A stretch of DNA of 64,000 nt from Marchantia polymorpha subsp. ruderalis (lineage: Eukaryota > Streptophyta > Marchantiopsida > Marchantiales > Marchantiaceae), in contig AP031355.1 in assembly GCA_037833965.1 (NCBI GenBank), positions 8,333,501 through 8,397,500 on the forward strand, written 5' to 3'. This document shows, in pieces, positions 10,364 to 22,100 of the stretch (position 1 is the stretch's first letter; every line of letters starts with the position of its first letter). The notes under the pieces were generated by a model. It ran no database searches. It was not told the DNA's origin and saw nothing but the letters and a program-made list of their open reading frames with translations. Position numbers and translations under genes: made by a program.

Positions 10364-11580
10364 GGTCGGCTCTTGCTCGTGGAGGACGACTCAAATTGAT
10401 GGCCGCGCCGGCTCTACGCTGAAACGGTCTCCGCTCTCACGCGCGGCTTCACGCTCCGCCGTCGCCGATTAAACTCTCACGCTCGAATTGGCGAATTTGA
10501 ACTCCGCGAGCGTACTACACCGCGGACATGGGTGCGCAGCGCCGAAGGTGGATTTTCCGCCTTGCGCGGTACACTCGTTCGTACCGCTCCTCAGCCAATC
10601 CTCTTCTGCCTCGGCGCGTGTGTCCGCATGTCGGACAAAAGTTCATATCCCGCCTGCGCGCAGGCGGACTCCTCGGCGGATTCTCCGCCGGCGCGGAACT
10701 TCACCCTCCTGTGCACAGGCGCTCGCCTGTGCGCAGGCGAATTCCGTCCGCGGCGATGCGCAAGCGCGGAAGGCGTTGACCGCAGTCAACCGACTCCGTC
10801 CAGACTGTCCGTGCCTTGTCTCTTCGCCGGCGCTTCCGCCGCCGCAACTCCGTCCGTCCAAGAGCGCATCCATCCGTCCCGTCCGTGAAGTCTGCACGGT
10901 CCGTACGGATTTTACTATTCTGGCGGCTCCTTGCTCGTCCGCGGCGCTGCGCTGGCGCAGAAGGCACCGTACAATTTCTACCTCACAAGGCGCATTTCTA
11001 GGGCCCAAGGCGGATTTCCCGCCGACGCCTAAGCACCTGTGCACAGGCGCACGCCTGTGCGTAGGCGAACTTCGCGCCTACCTCAAACCCTATTTCGCCT
11101 GTGCGCAGGCGAACTTCCTTCGTCCGCGCATAGGACAAAACTTCTCCGCCTGCGCGTAGGCGAAGAGCTGAGTATCTTACAACCTTCATAACTCCCGGAA
11201 TCCTTATCTGTTGTTGGCGTTCTTGGGCTCGTTGGAATCAGCGCATCGAGCTCTTTCTAACGAGACCCTAACTAAGTCAAGACGTTTGGGGTGGACCTAA
11301 GTATGAAGGATTTCCCTACCGCCGCGGACGCAGCTCCGAAGGCGGGTTTTGCGCCTTGCGCCGTAGGGATCCTAACTGCAGAGCTCGCAGGGAGGGTGGT
11401 GCCCGTCCTTACCGCTGCACCCAACTCCTAGATTCTACGAGGTCCCTTGAGAATCTCTGCGATCTTCCGAATTCACTTTGTTTTGATGCACCGAAGGCTA
11501 TTTACATTGCTGCCAGGGTACAGTTTTCCAAAAATGTTTTAATTTCCTCAAAATTACCAAAAGTGGGGTACCACACACTC

Positions 11581-11811
11581 GCTACTAAGTACCGGGTAAA
11601 TGATCCCCGCGCTCAGATACTTATCGATTTCGTCCTTCACCAACAATGAATATTTCGGGTTGAGACCGTATTGGCGTTGGCGAACCGGAACTGCATCGTC
11701 CAACAAGTCGATCCTGTGCTCTCCATACCTTGCAGGTATGCCTTTCATATCTTCAATCTTCCATGCGAAGACATCCTCATACTGGCGAAGAAACGCCTGT
11801 ACCCTCTTCAA
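11581..11811 (-). pseudogene. N-terminal part of reverse transcriptase of element G (fossil)
   Basis: The residues FLRQYEDVFAWKIEDMKGI and HRIDLLDDAVPVRQRQYGLN followed by KDEIDKYLSAGIIYPV are the classic lead-in of gypsy RT, with the segment after protease and the first RT block. The match ends where LTR B is inserted, and the catalytic part lies on the other side of B (6190 and below). Confidence 0.88.
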
Positions 11812-12209
11812 TTCTTCTCCTTATACCTGGCTTGACACCTTCAAGCCTTTGGCTGGACTGAGCTGCAGTTCGTGCAGTTCGCGACAGTCACTTGGATCGA
11901 CAATCCCTTCTGTGTGACTGATCTCGCGTCTGCCCAGTCCCACTGTTAATTGCTATTCGTCGTCCGGATGCACATCGTCCCTTTCCTCCTCCTTCCAGTG
12001 GGTTACGTCACTTGCTGCTGGACTGAGCAGCAAGTGACGTAACTCACAAACTCATCTGACATCTCTGTATTTGAAGGGAACGACGAGTTGCTCTCCCCTC
12101 CAGTCGTGTAACCTGAGCTGGTCGATGGTGTTTCGCCCTCGTGTGGTACCTTGGTCCATGGCACGGTAATGACAGTCGGAGGATCTGAAGGGTTTCGGAA
12201 CTGCAATCT
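11812..12209 (-). other. Linker between protease and RT of element G
   Basis: This is internal element DNA on the minus strand between the protease and the RT lead-in. It contains short acidic and Ser/Thr-rich coding-like stretches but no domain I can name. Confidence 0.5.
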
Positions 12210-12650
12210 CTACCTCCTCCAGTCACACCTTGCTTTGGCGTCGTATAGCCAAGGTCTGCCAAGCAGCACATCGTAACCTTTCTTCATCAAGGGCTGCAAT
12301 ACGATGTATGATAGTTGAAAGTACACTCCTCCAATGTTGGTTCGCACATTGCTCAACATGCCCAGCGGCATTCTGCGCGTTTGATCGGCCAACCGCAACA
12401 CTCTAGTTGTAGGCTCGAAGGTCTGGAACCCCAAGGAGTTCGCCGTCTCCTCCGTCATGATGTTAACGCCCGAACCGGAGTCCACTAGTACCTTCTGTAT
12501 GACGCAGCCTCCGATCTCCACTTCGATCTCCGGAGGTCCTAGGTCTCCTTCCTCCACTCTGTACACCGCCGGAAGCTTCCCTTTTCGGGGTTTGCGCGGT
12601 CGGCGCAACGAAAGCATCAGCATCTTGCGGTACGTCTTATTATCCTCCAA
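12210..12650 (-). pseudogene. Retropepsin-like protease of element G (fossil)
   Basis: The aspartic protease core is visible as VLVDSGSGVNIMTEETANSL, where DSGS is the catalytic triad of the family. A hydrophobic flap region and the segment KGYDVLLGRPWLYDAKA, typical of the second half of plant gypsy proteases, follow. It stands between the zinc knuckles and RT, as expected for Ty3/gypsy. Confidence 0.9.
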
Positions 12651-12653
12651 CAG

Positions 12654-13709
12654 CTAGTTGAAGGAAATATTTGCCCTCTGTCTCCCTATGTCCTCCACTA
12701 TGTCGTAAGGAGTGCTTGAGGTCACAGCCGCCGCCCTTTCTGCAGTTGCCGTCGGAAGTGTTGTAGAGGGCCTAGCCGCCCTCCGGTCGTCGGATATCGC
12801 TCCGGCGCTCAGTGCTTCCTTGATGAGGTGGCTTACCTCATCCTTGATGTCCGGAAGATAGTCGCGGTTCCGGACCTCGTCTGAGGTCCCGTCCGCCTTC
12901 TCCGAGTTTAGCGCCGACTGGATGTTCCGCATCGCCGGAGGCGTACCCGGTGTTTTGCTTCGGCTAGACTTCTCCTCTTCTTTAGACTTCCTTCACTCTG
13001 CCTTACGGTCGAGCCGGCGAGTGTCCTTGTGGTCCTCTCCCCTCCTCTTTGAACTTCGGGTCTCTACCCGTCCGCACATCACTTCTTCCTCCAGCCATAC
13101 TTCGTCTTCTTCAGTTGGGTCCGAGCCCAGGTCTACCTGATTGACCTGCACATCTTCCTTGACAGGTGGCGTCACGAAACGCACGGTTGGCCTGGCGACT
13201 GGTGGCTGATCACATTCGACCGCCGTATGTCCTGCTTTCCTGCAGTTGCTGCACATCGGTACATACTTAGTTTGCTTCTTCGGGTGGGGGCAGCTCGGCG
13301 AGTAGTGTCCCACCTCCCCGCAGTTATAGCAAGCCTGCGGTGGAGGTCGGTTGAAGGTGCCGGGAGGTGCCATGCGCCTCTGTGGGAGCGAAGTCGCCAT
13401 CTCTCTTGGATTGAACCGCGGTATATGCACAGGTGGGATCGGAGTCGTAGCCGGAGCTGACTGAACCGCATAGGCTGTGTCCTCACTCGGCTCACCATAA
13501 TAAATGGGGTTCTCCCACTGTGGTGCCCATTCAACCGTATTCACTGGGTAAGTCGGGCGAGTGGTCATGCACTCCGTGTTGGCATGTCCCACTTGTCCGC
13601 ACGTAGTACACCAGAGGTTCGCTCGCAGCCTCGCAGGTGATTTACGCCGGTCTTGGCCTCCCACTACATGAACTTTCAGATCCGCAAAATTCTTCACTAG
13701 GTTGTCCAC
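12654..13709 (-). pseudogene. Nucleocapsid region of element G with three zinc knuckles (fossil)
   Basis: Three CCHC knuckles of spacing C-X2-C-X4-H-X4-C are visible: CTTCGQVGHANTEC, CYNCGEVGHYSPSC and CSNCRKAGHTAVEC. Three knuckles rather than one or two is a recognisable trait. An acidic tail and a Lys/Arg-rich stretch follow toward the protease. The normal role in the family is RNA binding and packaging. Confidence 0.88.
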
Positions 13710-13829
13710 CTTGGCTGCGATGTCCCCTTGACTCTTCCCTGGGGTTCCCCTACCCCGATCTTTCTTCTTCGTCGCACTGCGTTTCTTCTTCTGTCTCTCC
13801 TCCTCTGAAGACGACGAGTTCTCTTCCTC

Positions 13830-14786
13830 CTACGAGGAAGAACTCGCTTCGGATGAGCGTGATTCTTCTGATGAGGAAGGCGACTCCCTTCTCTTCCGAC
13901 GTCCGCCTTGCGATTTCTTCTTCGTCGACCGTCGGTCGCTTCTTCGAGTGTCAAGGGTTGACGTCTCAAAGGTCTCCGCCGAAGCTATCACATCTTGGAT
14001 GGTGTCAGCCTTGCCCCTCCTGCAGAAGGTCTCCATTTCTCTTGTTAGCCCTGTCACATACCAGTCCACTGCTTGTTGTACCGAAAAAGGTTCTCCTGGG
14101 CCTGTCTTGGGAATTCGATCTAGGAGGTCTTTGAATCTCTCCGTATAGTCTCGAAGATTCTCCTTCCGTTCGCGTCGAAGATTTCGAAGTCGGGTCAGCA
14201 CTCGACTGTCATATCCGAGTTCGCGAAACCGCCTCAGAAACTTCTCCTTGAGCTGAGCCCAGGTCTGGATGCCAGTGGAGTCGGTACTCTCATGATTATA
14301 CCAGCTACGAGCTCTCTTGCGCAGCAGGCTAGGAAAGATTCGCAATCTGTCTTCATCACTGGTCTCGCGATTGGTGATGGAGACAGACTCGAAGAGCTTT
14401 ATGTATGAATCTGCATCATCGTCGTCGTCCGTTCCCTTGTACCTTGGATACGAATGTTTTGTGAAAGGTTGGGAAAACACCTGGCAGAGATTGGCTTGAT
14501 GGTCTGCCATTGGTGATCCTGTCAACGGACTGCTCCTAGGTTGGCCTAACCCAGGAAGAGTTCCTGTCGGAGGGATTTCCAATAGAACCGTTAGCTCAAT
14601 GCTTGCAGTAGGTGAACTAGAACGCCCTTGGCTTCCAGCAGTCGGCGATGGCGATCTTTCTACAGAGTTCTCACTTTGAGTCTTCTTTTTAGTTCGCCGC
14701 TTTTCTTCTACGGCTTTTTCCGAATCTCGACGGAGCTTACGTGTGGCTCTCGCACTCAGTTTGCCCACACCATCGCTCGTCGACAT
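13830..14786 (-). pseudogene. Gag capsid region of element G (fossil)
   Basis: The start MSTSDGVGKLSARATRKL lies only about 45 bases from the primer-binding site. The core retrotransposon gag domain is clear: YIKLFESVSITNRETSDEDR, then ARSWYN, then TWAQLKEKFLRRFRELGYD, then ENLRDYTERFKDLLDRIP, then AVDWYVTGLT. A Ser/Glu/Arg-rich tail leads toward the zinc knuckles. Confidence 0.9.
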
Positions 14787-14829
14787 TCACCGAGCATTGC
14801 TGCTCGAGTACTCTGGTGTTGACGCACTA

Positions 14830-14847
14830 TCCCCGGCAGCGGCGCCA
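14830..14847 (-). other. Primer-binding site of element G
   Basis: The minus strand reads TGGCGCCGCTGCCGGGGA, close to the TGGCGCCGTTGCCGGGGA typical of plant Ogre/Tat/Athila elements (often assigned to tRNA-Asp; family knowledge). It lies 22 bases inside the end of LTR D (GGGTTATTACA at 14870). This fixes D as the 5' LTR and shows which terminus is the U5 end for all copies. Confidence 0.85.
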
Positions 14848-15878
14848 AAAAGAAGTTGTCGGCTCCTTATGTAATAACCCATCAAAGGCTAAAACTGCAG
14901 TATGGTGGTAAAAAGATCAAACCCACAGGAACAGAGGCAACACACAGAGTACAAAGTGTCACGTTTAACAGACTTTTGGAGAGTTTGAATTCTCAGGCGA
15001 CTATCACTCCCAGAAATACTGCAAGTGCTCAACTCGGAGGCCGCTCGGAGGATGCTCAACTCGGAGGTCACTCGGAGGATGCTCAACTCGGAGGTCACTC
15101 GGAGGATGCATAGTGCAGCGTGAGTCACTCAACACACACACCTGAAACTGGAAAAGCACAACTCGGAGGTCGGTCAGGACCTCTGCTTAGGATTTCAGGG
15201 GGAAAAGTCTCTCAAGAGTACATTCAGAGGCTCTGCAGGTAGTGACTCCCACTCCGGCTTTTACAACCCTCCCGCTAGTTTCTGCTAGCGTAGGGAACCC
15301 GGATTGGACTTCCCACTTCGGAACGAAGTCACTCATACGCGGTGGACGTCACCCTCGACTCACACCAAGCGCAGAGAGTACAGGCCCGACTGAGAAACTC
15401 AACTGAGACACAATCCAGTAACACACACACACCACAACAGTCTATTGAAGAGTTTGAATTCTTAGGCACTTGTCATTCCCAGAATTACTACAGAGGTGTG
15501 CCCCGAGGGTGCCTTCTGCAGCGTAACCTGAATTGATAACCAAGGTTTACACGAAGTAACAAAACTTCACTTTGGCATTCAGGGGAAACGTCCCGTATGA
15601 GTACAATTAGGATAAATCACTCGAAGGTGTAAGGGGGAACTGCTCAAGTATCTAACTCGCAACCGGCTCTGAGCATCGGCAATCACCCGCAGGTGTAGAT
15701 CCGCACTACTCAAGTCTCTAACCGGTATACTAGCTCTGAACATTCAGCCAAAGGCCTTCAGCTACAAAATGCGGTACCTTCGTCAAGCTGTAGCTCCTCT
15801 ACGTGGTGCCAGGACTAAACGCACAAACACGCCGAGAAAGTGAGTTCCTGATCTGCACTTCCGAAACTGGGAGAATCC

Positions 15879-15907
15879 CAAGGCAAAACGTCTTGAACTA
15901 CTTTATA
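15879..15907 (-). promoter_or_regulatory. Core promoter of the 5' LTR (D): TATA box and hairpin
   Basis: TATAAA lies at 15907-15902 on the minus strand, about 45 bases past the end of the U3 frame. The inverted repeat CAAGAC-GTTTT-GCCTTG (15895-15879) follows, with a G-T type pair where the sister copies have a full pair. This would drive the genomic RNA of element G. Confidence 0.6.
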
Positions 15908-15951
15908 CCCTCTAAGGTCCTAACTAACACTACGCTGCACTACCTGCTACT

Positions 15952-18162
15952 CTAAACGCCTGCACGGAACCAAGCTACACTACTGCACTCTGCAGATCTG
16001 GTACTGCGTCTTCTGCGCGACGGACTGCCGCACACTATCCCCCTACCCTGCCAGTCTTCCGCTCGGCTGCGCAACCCCAGCCGCCGAAGGACCCCGGTCA
16101 CTTCCGACTCCAAGTGCGCCATAGTATCGCGCACACCCGACAAGAAGGCCTCTAATTTCTTCGCCACTCGCATCCGACTCCGACTGTCACTCTCCGTCAA
16201 CGCCGCCGCCCGAAGCTCAAACTCCCTGAGCGTGATCTTCTCTTGCGCCGCCACTTCCCAATGGGTGTATCCTCTGAGACAGTGGGTCATCCGCGTCACC
16301 AACTCTTCTCGCGTCCGATCCGCATCGCGCCGGCTGCTGCCTTCTACCTCTGCCAGCTGCATCTCCGCCTCCGCGCGCTGCGCCCTCAATTCCGCGCACT
16401 CGGATTGCAAGTTGCGCACCAGCTCCTCATCCGCCTTGCGCGTGCTTTGACCTTGCTCTAATGCGCGCGTCTGGCGCGCAAGCTCCTCAATTAAAATGCG
16501 GTTTTGTCTCCGCTCTTCCTGCAATTCCAACTCAATCTTTGCCCGCATTAGCTCGACATCCTCTTGGGCTTTCATCGCCGCATCCTCACGCTGTTGTTGC
16601 AGGGTTTGTTGTAGCCTCTTTGTGATCGCCAGGTGCTGTTGGAGGGCAGTATTCCTCATCTCCAACGTTTGGCACCTAGTGGCCCAAATGGCCACCTTGT
16701 TCCTCGTCCTGTTCTTGACTAACTCCACATAAGACTGCGGTTTTCTGGGATTCGCGTACTTTGCTGCCTTGCGATCCAAATATCGCAAGAGTGGCACTAT
16801 CTGCTCGCACAGTACCCCTGTTGGCGTCCCACGCACAGAGTCCGCTTCCTGTTCTTCTGAACTCGTCTCATCCTCTGTTTCGAGGATTTCAGTCGCCACA
16901 AAAGCTCTTGGCGACTCCCTGGAACTGGGGCGCGTGGCAGCTTCCGCCGCGACTGCCGCTCCACTCCGTGCTAAGATATCCAAGGCAGTGGGGGATCCCA
17001 CTGCCTGAGCCTCCGCTCCGGCTTGATCTCCTGTTCCCGAAGGGGTCGGCGCCGCAGTCACTCTTGTCGCCTCTGCACCGCCCACTTCTACTGCCTGCTC
17101 CTCCGGCATGATCTACGCGGAAGGTGTCTTCGCCGGAGGTGTGTCCGCCGAAGGCGCCCGCACAATGGTCGCTGGGTCTATCCGATTCGTAGTCGGCGAA
17201 TCTGGCCGACTCTCAGTTGACCGACTCGCAGTCGGCCGACTAGCAGTTGTCCGACTGGCAGTCGGATCCACTCTGCATGTCTTCACTCCACTTGGTCGCT
17301 TTGCTGGAGGCGTTTTCTCAGAGGCGTCTTCTTCCGAAGACGACTCTCTAAGAGTCGTTGACTCTGCAGCCAAACTCTCTTCTGCTTCCGGCCTGCTGTC
17401 CAGTTTAACACGCTGTTCTCGCCGACCTGTAGTTGGCCGACCTTCAGTCGCCCGACTCGCAGTCGGCCGACTCTTAGTTCGCCTGACTTCTTCCGAAGGC
17501 ATCCGCGCCTTCTGCGCAGAGAAGGTTCATCGACCTCCCCAGAACTTGCGCGATTATCTCCTCCTGCGTGGGCAGGACATTCCGCCGGACCGGAGTACGC
17601 CCGGTCTCCTCACTGCTAGTCGGCAACACCATCTTACGTGCCCTCTGCTTTGGCCGGCTGTGAAGCTCGTGGGTTGGCCGACTCCGAGTCGGCGCAGCGG
17701 GAGCTTCCGGCTGCCTGTCTTCTGGTCTCTCATCCCATTTCCGCTTCCGCGGTGCGCGCTCACTTCGATGCTCTTCTTCTGCTCTTGCCGGAGCCGGAGC
17801 TGGAGTTGGACTGGCAGGTGCTTCATCCGGATCTGTGTCCACTTCAGCCTCCCGCAAGTATCTACCCGGATTACTCCGGGTCAGCAACGGAAATCGCGCC
17901 CGCTCTGAAGCTGTCAAACATCCCATCGCTCGATAGAACACGATCAGGTAAGGCGAAAGATGATTGAGGGTCCCTCCTCTCTCTTCTTGCGCATGTTGGC
18001 GCGTCACCTTCCACAGGAGCCGTGCCCAATGAACCGGAGCTCCTGACAACACTAGCTCCACAAATCCCACTTGCCAACCATGCATGTAGGCGGTCTTGGT
18101 CGGCTGCAATATTTGAAGCAATGCCGTCGCGACATTTCTCCGCAATCGATCTTTGTAATCCC
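15952..18162 (-). pseudogene. U3-encoded protein of LTR D, middle and C-terminal part (fossil)
   Basis: This is the diverged homologue of the B/C protein. From right to left, after the C insertion, come YKDRLRRNVATALLQILQP, HWARLLWKVTRQHAQEERGG, HLSPYLIVFYRAMGCLTASE and a basic segment. The linker contains two 15-base tandem arrays giving RPTAS-like five-residue repeats (17206-17265 and 17422-17481). The coiled-coil C-terminal half starts near 16800 (EQIVPLLRYLDRKAAKYANP) and ends at FRAGV near 15952, like the sister copies. The shared ending and core argue that this frame was maintained across subfamilies. The N-terminal part lies beyond C. Confidence 0.72.
17206..17265. repeat. 15-bp tandem array in the linker of LTR D
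   Basis: There are four units of the form CCGACTCGCAGTCGG with a few changes. Each unit is itself nearly palindromic. A second array of four units lies at 17422-17481. The 15-base length keeps the reading frame. Confidence 0.8.
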
Positions 18163-18356
18163 TGTAATAACCCACTAAAGGCTAAAACTGCAATATAGTG
18201 GTAGAAAGGTCGAACCCACAGGGACAGAGGAACACACAGGGTACAAAGTGTCACGTTGAACAGACTATTGAGGAGTTTGAATTCTCAGGCGACTGTCACT
18301 CCCAGAAATACTGCAAGTGTCCACTCGGAGCGCACTCGGAGGTCGCACAGTGCAGC

Positions 18357-18387
<31 letters not shown>

Positions 18388-19115
18388 CTGAAACTACAGA
18401 AACACAACCCAGAGATCCGTTAGGACCTCTACTCAAGATTTCAGGGGGAAAGTCTCTCAAGAGTACACTCAGCGAAGCTGCGGGCAGTGGCTTCCAACTC
18501 CGGCTTTTACAACACTTCCACTAGCGTGCTGCTAGTGTAGGAAACCCGGTTTGAACTGCCTACTTCGGATCGAAGTCACTCCTACGCGGTGAACAACACT
18601 CTCAACTCACAAAGCGCGCAGAGAACACAGGTCCGCACTGAAGGACTCACTGAGAAACATTCCAGTAACACAACAACAGTCTATTGAAGAGTTTGAATTC
18701 TCAGGCACTTGTCATTCCCAGAAATACTACAGGGGTTACCCTCAAGGCACCTGCTGCAGCGTAACCTGAATTTACAACCAAGGCTTACACGAAGTAACAA
18801 AACTTCACTTTGGCATTAAGGGGAAAAATCCCAAAGGAGTACAATCAGAAAGAAACACTCGAAGGTGTAGGGCGAAACTGTTCAAGTATCTAACTAGTCA
18901 CTGGCTCTGAGCATCGGCAGTCACCCGCAGGTGCAGATCCGAACTACTCAAGTCTCTAACCAATGTACTAGCTCTGACCATTCGGCCGAAGGCCTTCAGC
19001 TACAAAATGCGGAACGCTAAGTTGTAACTCCTCGTGCGTGGTGACAGAACTCAAGGACACAAACACGCAGAGGAAATGGGTTCCTGATCTGCACTTCTGA
19101 GTTTGGGAAAGAACC

Positions 19116-19144
19116 CCAGGCAAAACGCCTGGAACTATTTTATA
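19116..19144 (-). promoter_or_regulatory. LTR C core promoter: TATA box and hairpin
   Basis: A TATAAAATA box (about 19144-19137) is followed by CCAGGC-GTTTT-GCCTGG (19132-19116), as in LTR B. Confidence 0.55.
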
Positions 19145-19180
19145 CCTTCTAAATTTTAACTAACACTACACTGCACTACG

Positions 19181-22100
19181 CTACACGCCTGCACGGAACC
19201 ACGCTACACTACACTCCGCGGAACCTGTGCTACGTCTCCTGCGCGACGGTCTGCCGCGCACTAACTCCCTACCCTGCCAGTCTTCCGCTCGACTGCGCAG
19301 TCCCAATCGCTGCAACGCCGCGGACACCTCCACTTCGAGGGCGGACATGGTATCCCGCGCCTTCGACAGAAAAGCGTCGAGCTTCTTTGCTACCTTCCGC
19401 CGACTCCTGCTGTCGCCTGACAACAACCCGGCTGCGCGAAGTTCAAACTCACGCAGTGTGAGTTTCTCCTGCGCCGCCACTTCCCAGTGGGCGTAGCCCT
19501 TGAGACAGTGGGCGACACGCCTCGCCGTCTCCACCTTTGTGCGATCTGCCTCCTGCCTGCGATCCTCTTCAATTACCACTAATTGCGATTCGGCCTCAGC
19601 ACGTTGCGCTCTCAATTCGCCACACTCTGACTGTAGCCTGCGGATTACATCCTCATCCGCCTGTCGTGCGAGCTGACACTGCTCTAACAACCGCGTCTGT
19701 CGCACGAGCTCCTCTGACAAAATCCGATTCTGGGCCTGCTCAGAAATCAGTGCTTCCGTGACCTTCACCTACTCCTTGGTGAGCTCTTCCAGTTTCCCAT
19801 CCCTCACCTTTTCGGAGTACTTGTAGAATTTCTGATTGAGTTTATACTGACCCCACAAGCATTCATGCTTCTCCTTCAATTCCCTCAACTCCTGGTCCAC
19901 TCTAGCTAGTAGCTTGCTGGTGTGGACTTTAGTGCGAGTCCGCCTGCGCACTAACTCGATGTAAGATCCCGGCTGAAGTGGGTCGGCGTATTTATCGACT
20001 TTGCGATCCAAGTACCTCAGCAACGGAATCACCTGCTAAGAGAGCGCCGCTGCCGGCGCTCCAACAATTTCCTCCTCCTCCTCCTCGGTGTCCCCTCCTC
20101 TTGACATTTCTTCGGTGGAGCCTCTGTCGTCATCATCCGAGTGGAGAATTTCAGTCGCCATTGATTGCGTCGGCGACTTACCCGAGTGGGGCTGCACGTC
20201 GTCGACGTGTGCTGCCTGCGAAGCCACTGCTGCAGCCTCGCTGCTCTTCGCCAAAATGTCTAAGGCGGTAGGCGAATGTGCCCGTGCTGCATCCTCGCCA
20301 CCCGCTTGTTGGTCGTCTACCGTATCCTCTCTGCCCCCGACGTCCGCCGCCGAAGGCGATCGAGCGGAGGGTGGCTACGCGGGGTTTGATTGCGCATCGC
20401 GCACCGAAATTTCATCCCGCGGACAGTCACTCCGCTCCTCCGCCTGTTGCTGCTCCCTCGATCGGTCCGCGGGGGCTGTGCTTGACCTGTGCGCAGGCGC
20501 AAATGCCGGCGCCTTGTCCGCCGCAGGCGTAGCGGCGCGGACGTCCATCGCCAAAGGCGACATGGCCGGGGGCCGCTCGCCCGATGTCCCTTGGCCCTGA
20601 GGCCCTACCGCCGAAGGCGCATCTACCGGCGTATTACCCGCCGATGGTGCGGCCTCCGCACGCTCCCTGCTCGTATCTCCTCGGCTCGAAGGCCCTAGCG
20701 CCGAAGGCGCAAATCGCGGCGCATTGTGCGCCGGAGGGTCTGGCCCCGAAGGCCGGTGTCTCGTAGGCGGCTCTTCCGCCGGCTCCTTCCCCTTCTTACG
20801 TTGGAATGGGGGTGATTCTTGCCTGTGCACAGGCGGCACGTGTGGAGGTGACCTGTGCACAGGCGACCTGTGCACAGGCGAGCGCCTTTGCACAGGCGGA
20901 CTGCTTCTTCCCACGCGTAGGCGTAGGTCTACGTCCGCTTGTGGTCGTCTGTCCGCGGAGGCTCGTCCGTCCGCGGAGGCTCGCCGGTGCGCAAACGGAA
21001 CACCTGTCCGCAACGCACGTGGTAACTCCGGAGGCCCTTGGCCCGTAGGCGGCCTCTCGCCCGTCAAGGCTGCAGCGTGTTCCGTTGCTCCTACGGACGT
21101 CCGCGCTTCCTCATTCTTCTCTGGCGACGCACTTCCTTTCTCCGTCGCAATCGTCGCCGTGTCCGCGCTGTTGGCTGGTAACACCAGTCTGCGCGCCTTC
21201 TGCTTCGGCCGGCTGTATGACTCGTACAATGGCCGCGGTCGAATGGGAGCAGAGGGTTCTTGATGCTGCTCCTCTTCGGACTCCTCTCTCCATCGCCGCT
21301 TCCGCGGCGCTCGTGCTGCAGGAGTGTTCCTCCCTTCGTCCCTCCGCCTTGACGGAGTAGAAGTCGGTGACTCCTCTGCATCAATGTCGACCTCATTCTC
21401 CCGCACATACTTCCCGGGATGGTCGACGGACAACGGCGAAAAACGCACAAGCTCCGCCGCTGTCAAACAATTCCGCTGTCGATAAAAATTGATTAGGAAA
21501 TGGGAGAGATGGTTTAGAGTTCCCCCCTTCTTCTCGAAAGCGTGCTGTCGCATCACCCTGTGCAGGATGCTCGCCCAGTGAATTGGAGTTCCCTCGATGA
21601 CACACTCCACAAAAGAGACCTGCCACAATGTGATGTAGCAGGCGCGGTGTGGCTGCAGTAATTGCATCAGCGCCGCGGACAAAGTCCGGCGAAATCGATC
21701 CTTGTAATCGCGGGTCCTGTACCCATTCTTGGTAGACCTCCCGGTCTTGAACAGCTCCACAAATTGCGCCTCTTCCTGCTTGGTCACCTTGATGCTCTCA
21801 CTGTCGAAGAGGAGGTGCCCTGGCATGCCGGCACATCTCCCCAATGCCTGCGCCCAATCTTGGACTGTCCACCGATCAACATGCGGACGCAATCCGCGCG
21901 AGGGTGGTCACTGTGGCTCTAGCCACTCGCGCACCATATCCGCACAGATGTAGTTCCATCCCCATAGCAAGAAATCGAGCTTTCTTGCTATCAAGCGCTC
22001 CTCGAAAGCGCGCAGCCCGTTCTGTGGTAGACGGAGCGGCAGCATCCGCAATCGGCCCAGTCTCGTCATTGCGTTCTTGGAGTTCGCCCGCCCGCTCATT

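Larger units (their letters stand above)
6196..11575 (-). mobile_element. Solo LTR B, 5380 bp, inserted in the RT of element G
   Basis: The ends are TGTGGTACC at 11575 and GGGTTATTACA at 6196 on the minus strand. It is flanked by a perfect 5-bp target duplication CACTC (6191-6195 and 11576-11580), and the RT of G continues on either side. Parts on the minus strand are an AT-rich start, a GC-rich palindrome region, the U3 frame (10363-7220), TATA box and hairpin (7185-7155), then about 950 bases of R-U5. The two ends are not direct repeats of each other, so this is one LTR and not an element with internal DNA. The proof that it is an LTR is its relation to LTR D, which abuts the PBS. Confidence 0.9.

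Noticed and set aside
6196-11575. Reading B, C, E1, E2, I and J as DNA transposons, because their termini look like short inverted repeats (TGTGGTACCCCAC and TGTAATAACCCAC) and the two ends are not direct repeats
   Set aside because: The same unit abuts a gypsy PBS on one side and starts right after a PPT on the other, and the target repeats are 5 bp, so they are LTRs. No transposase motif was seen in the frame.
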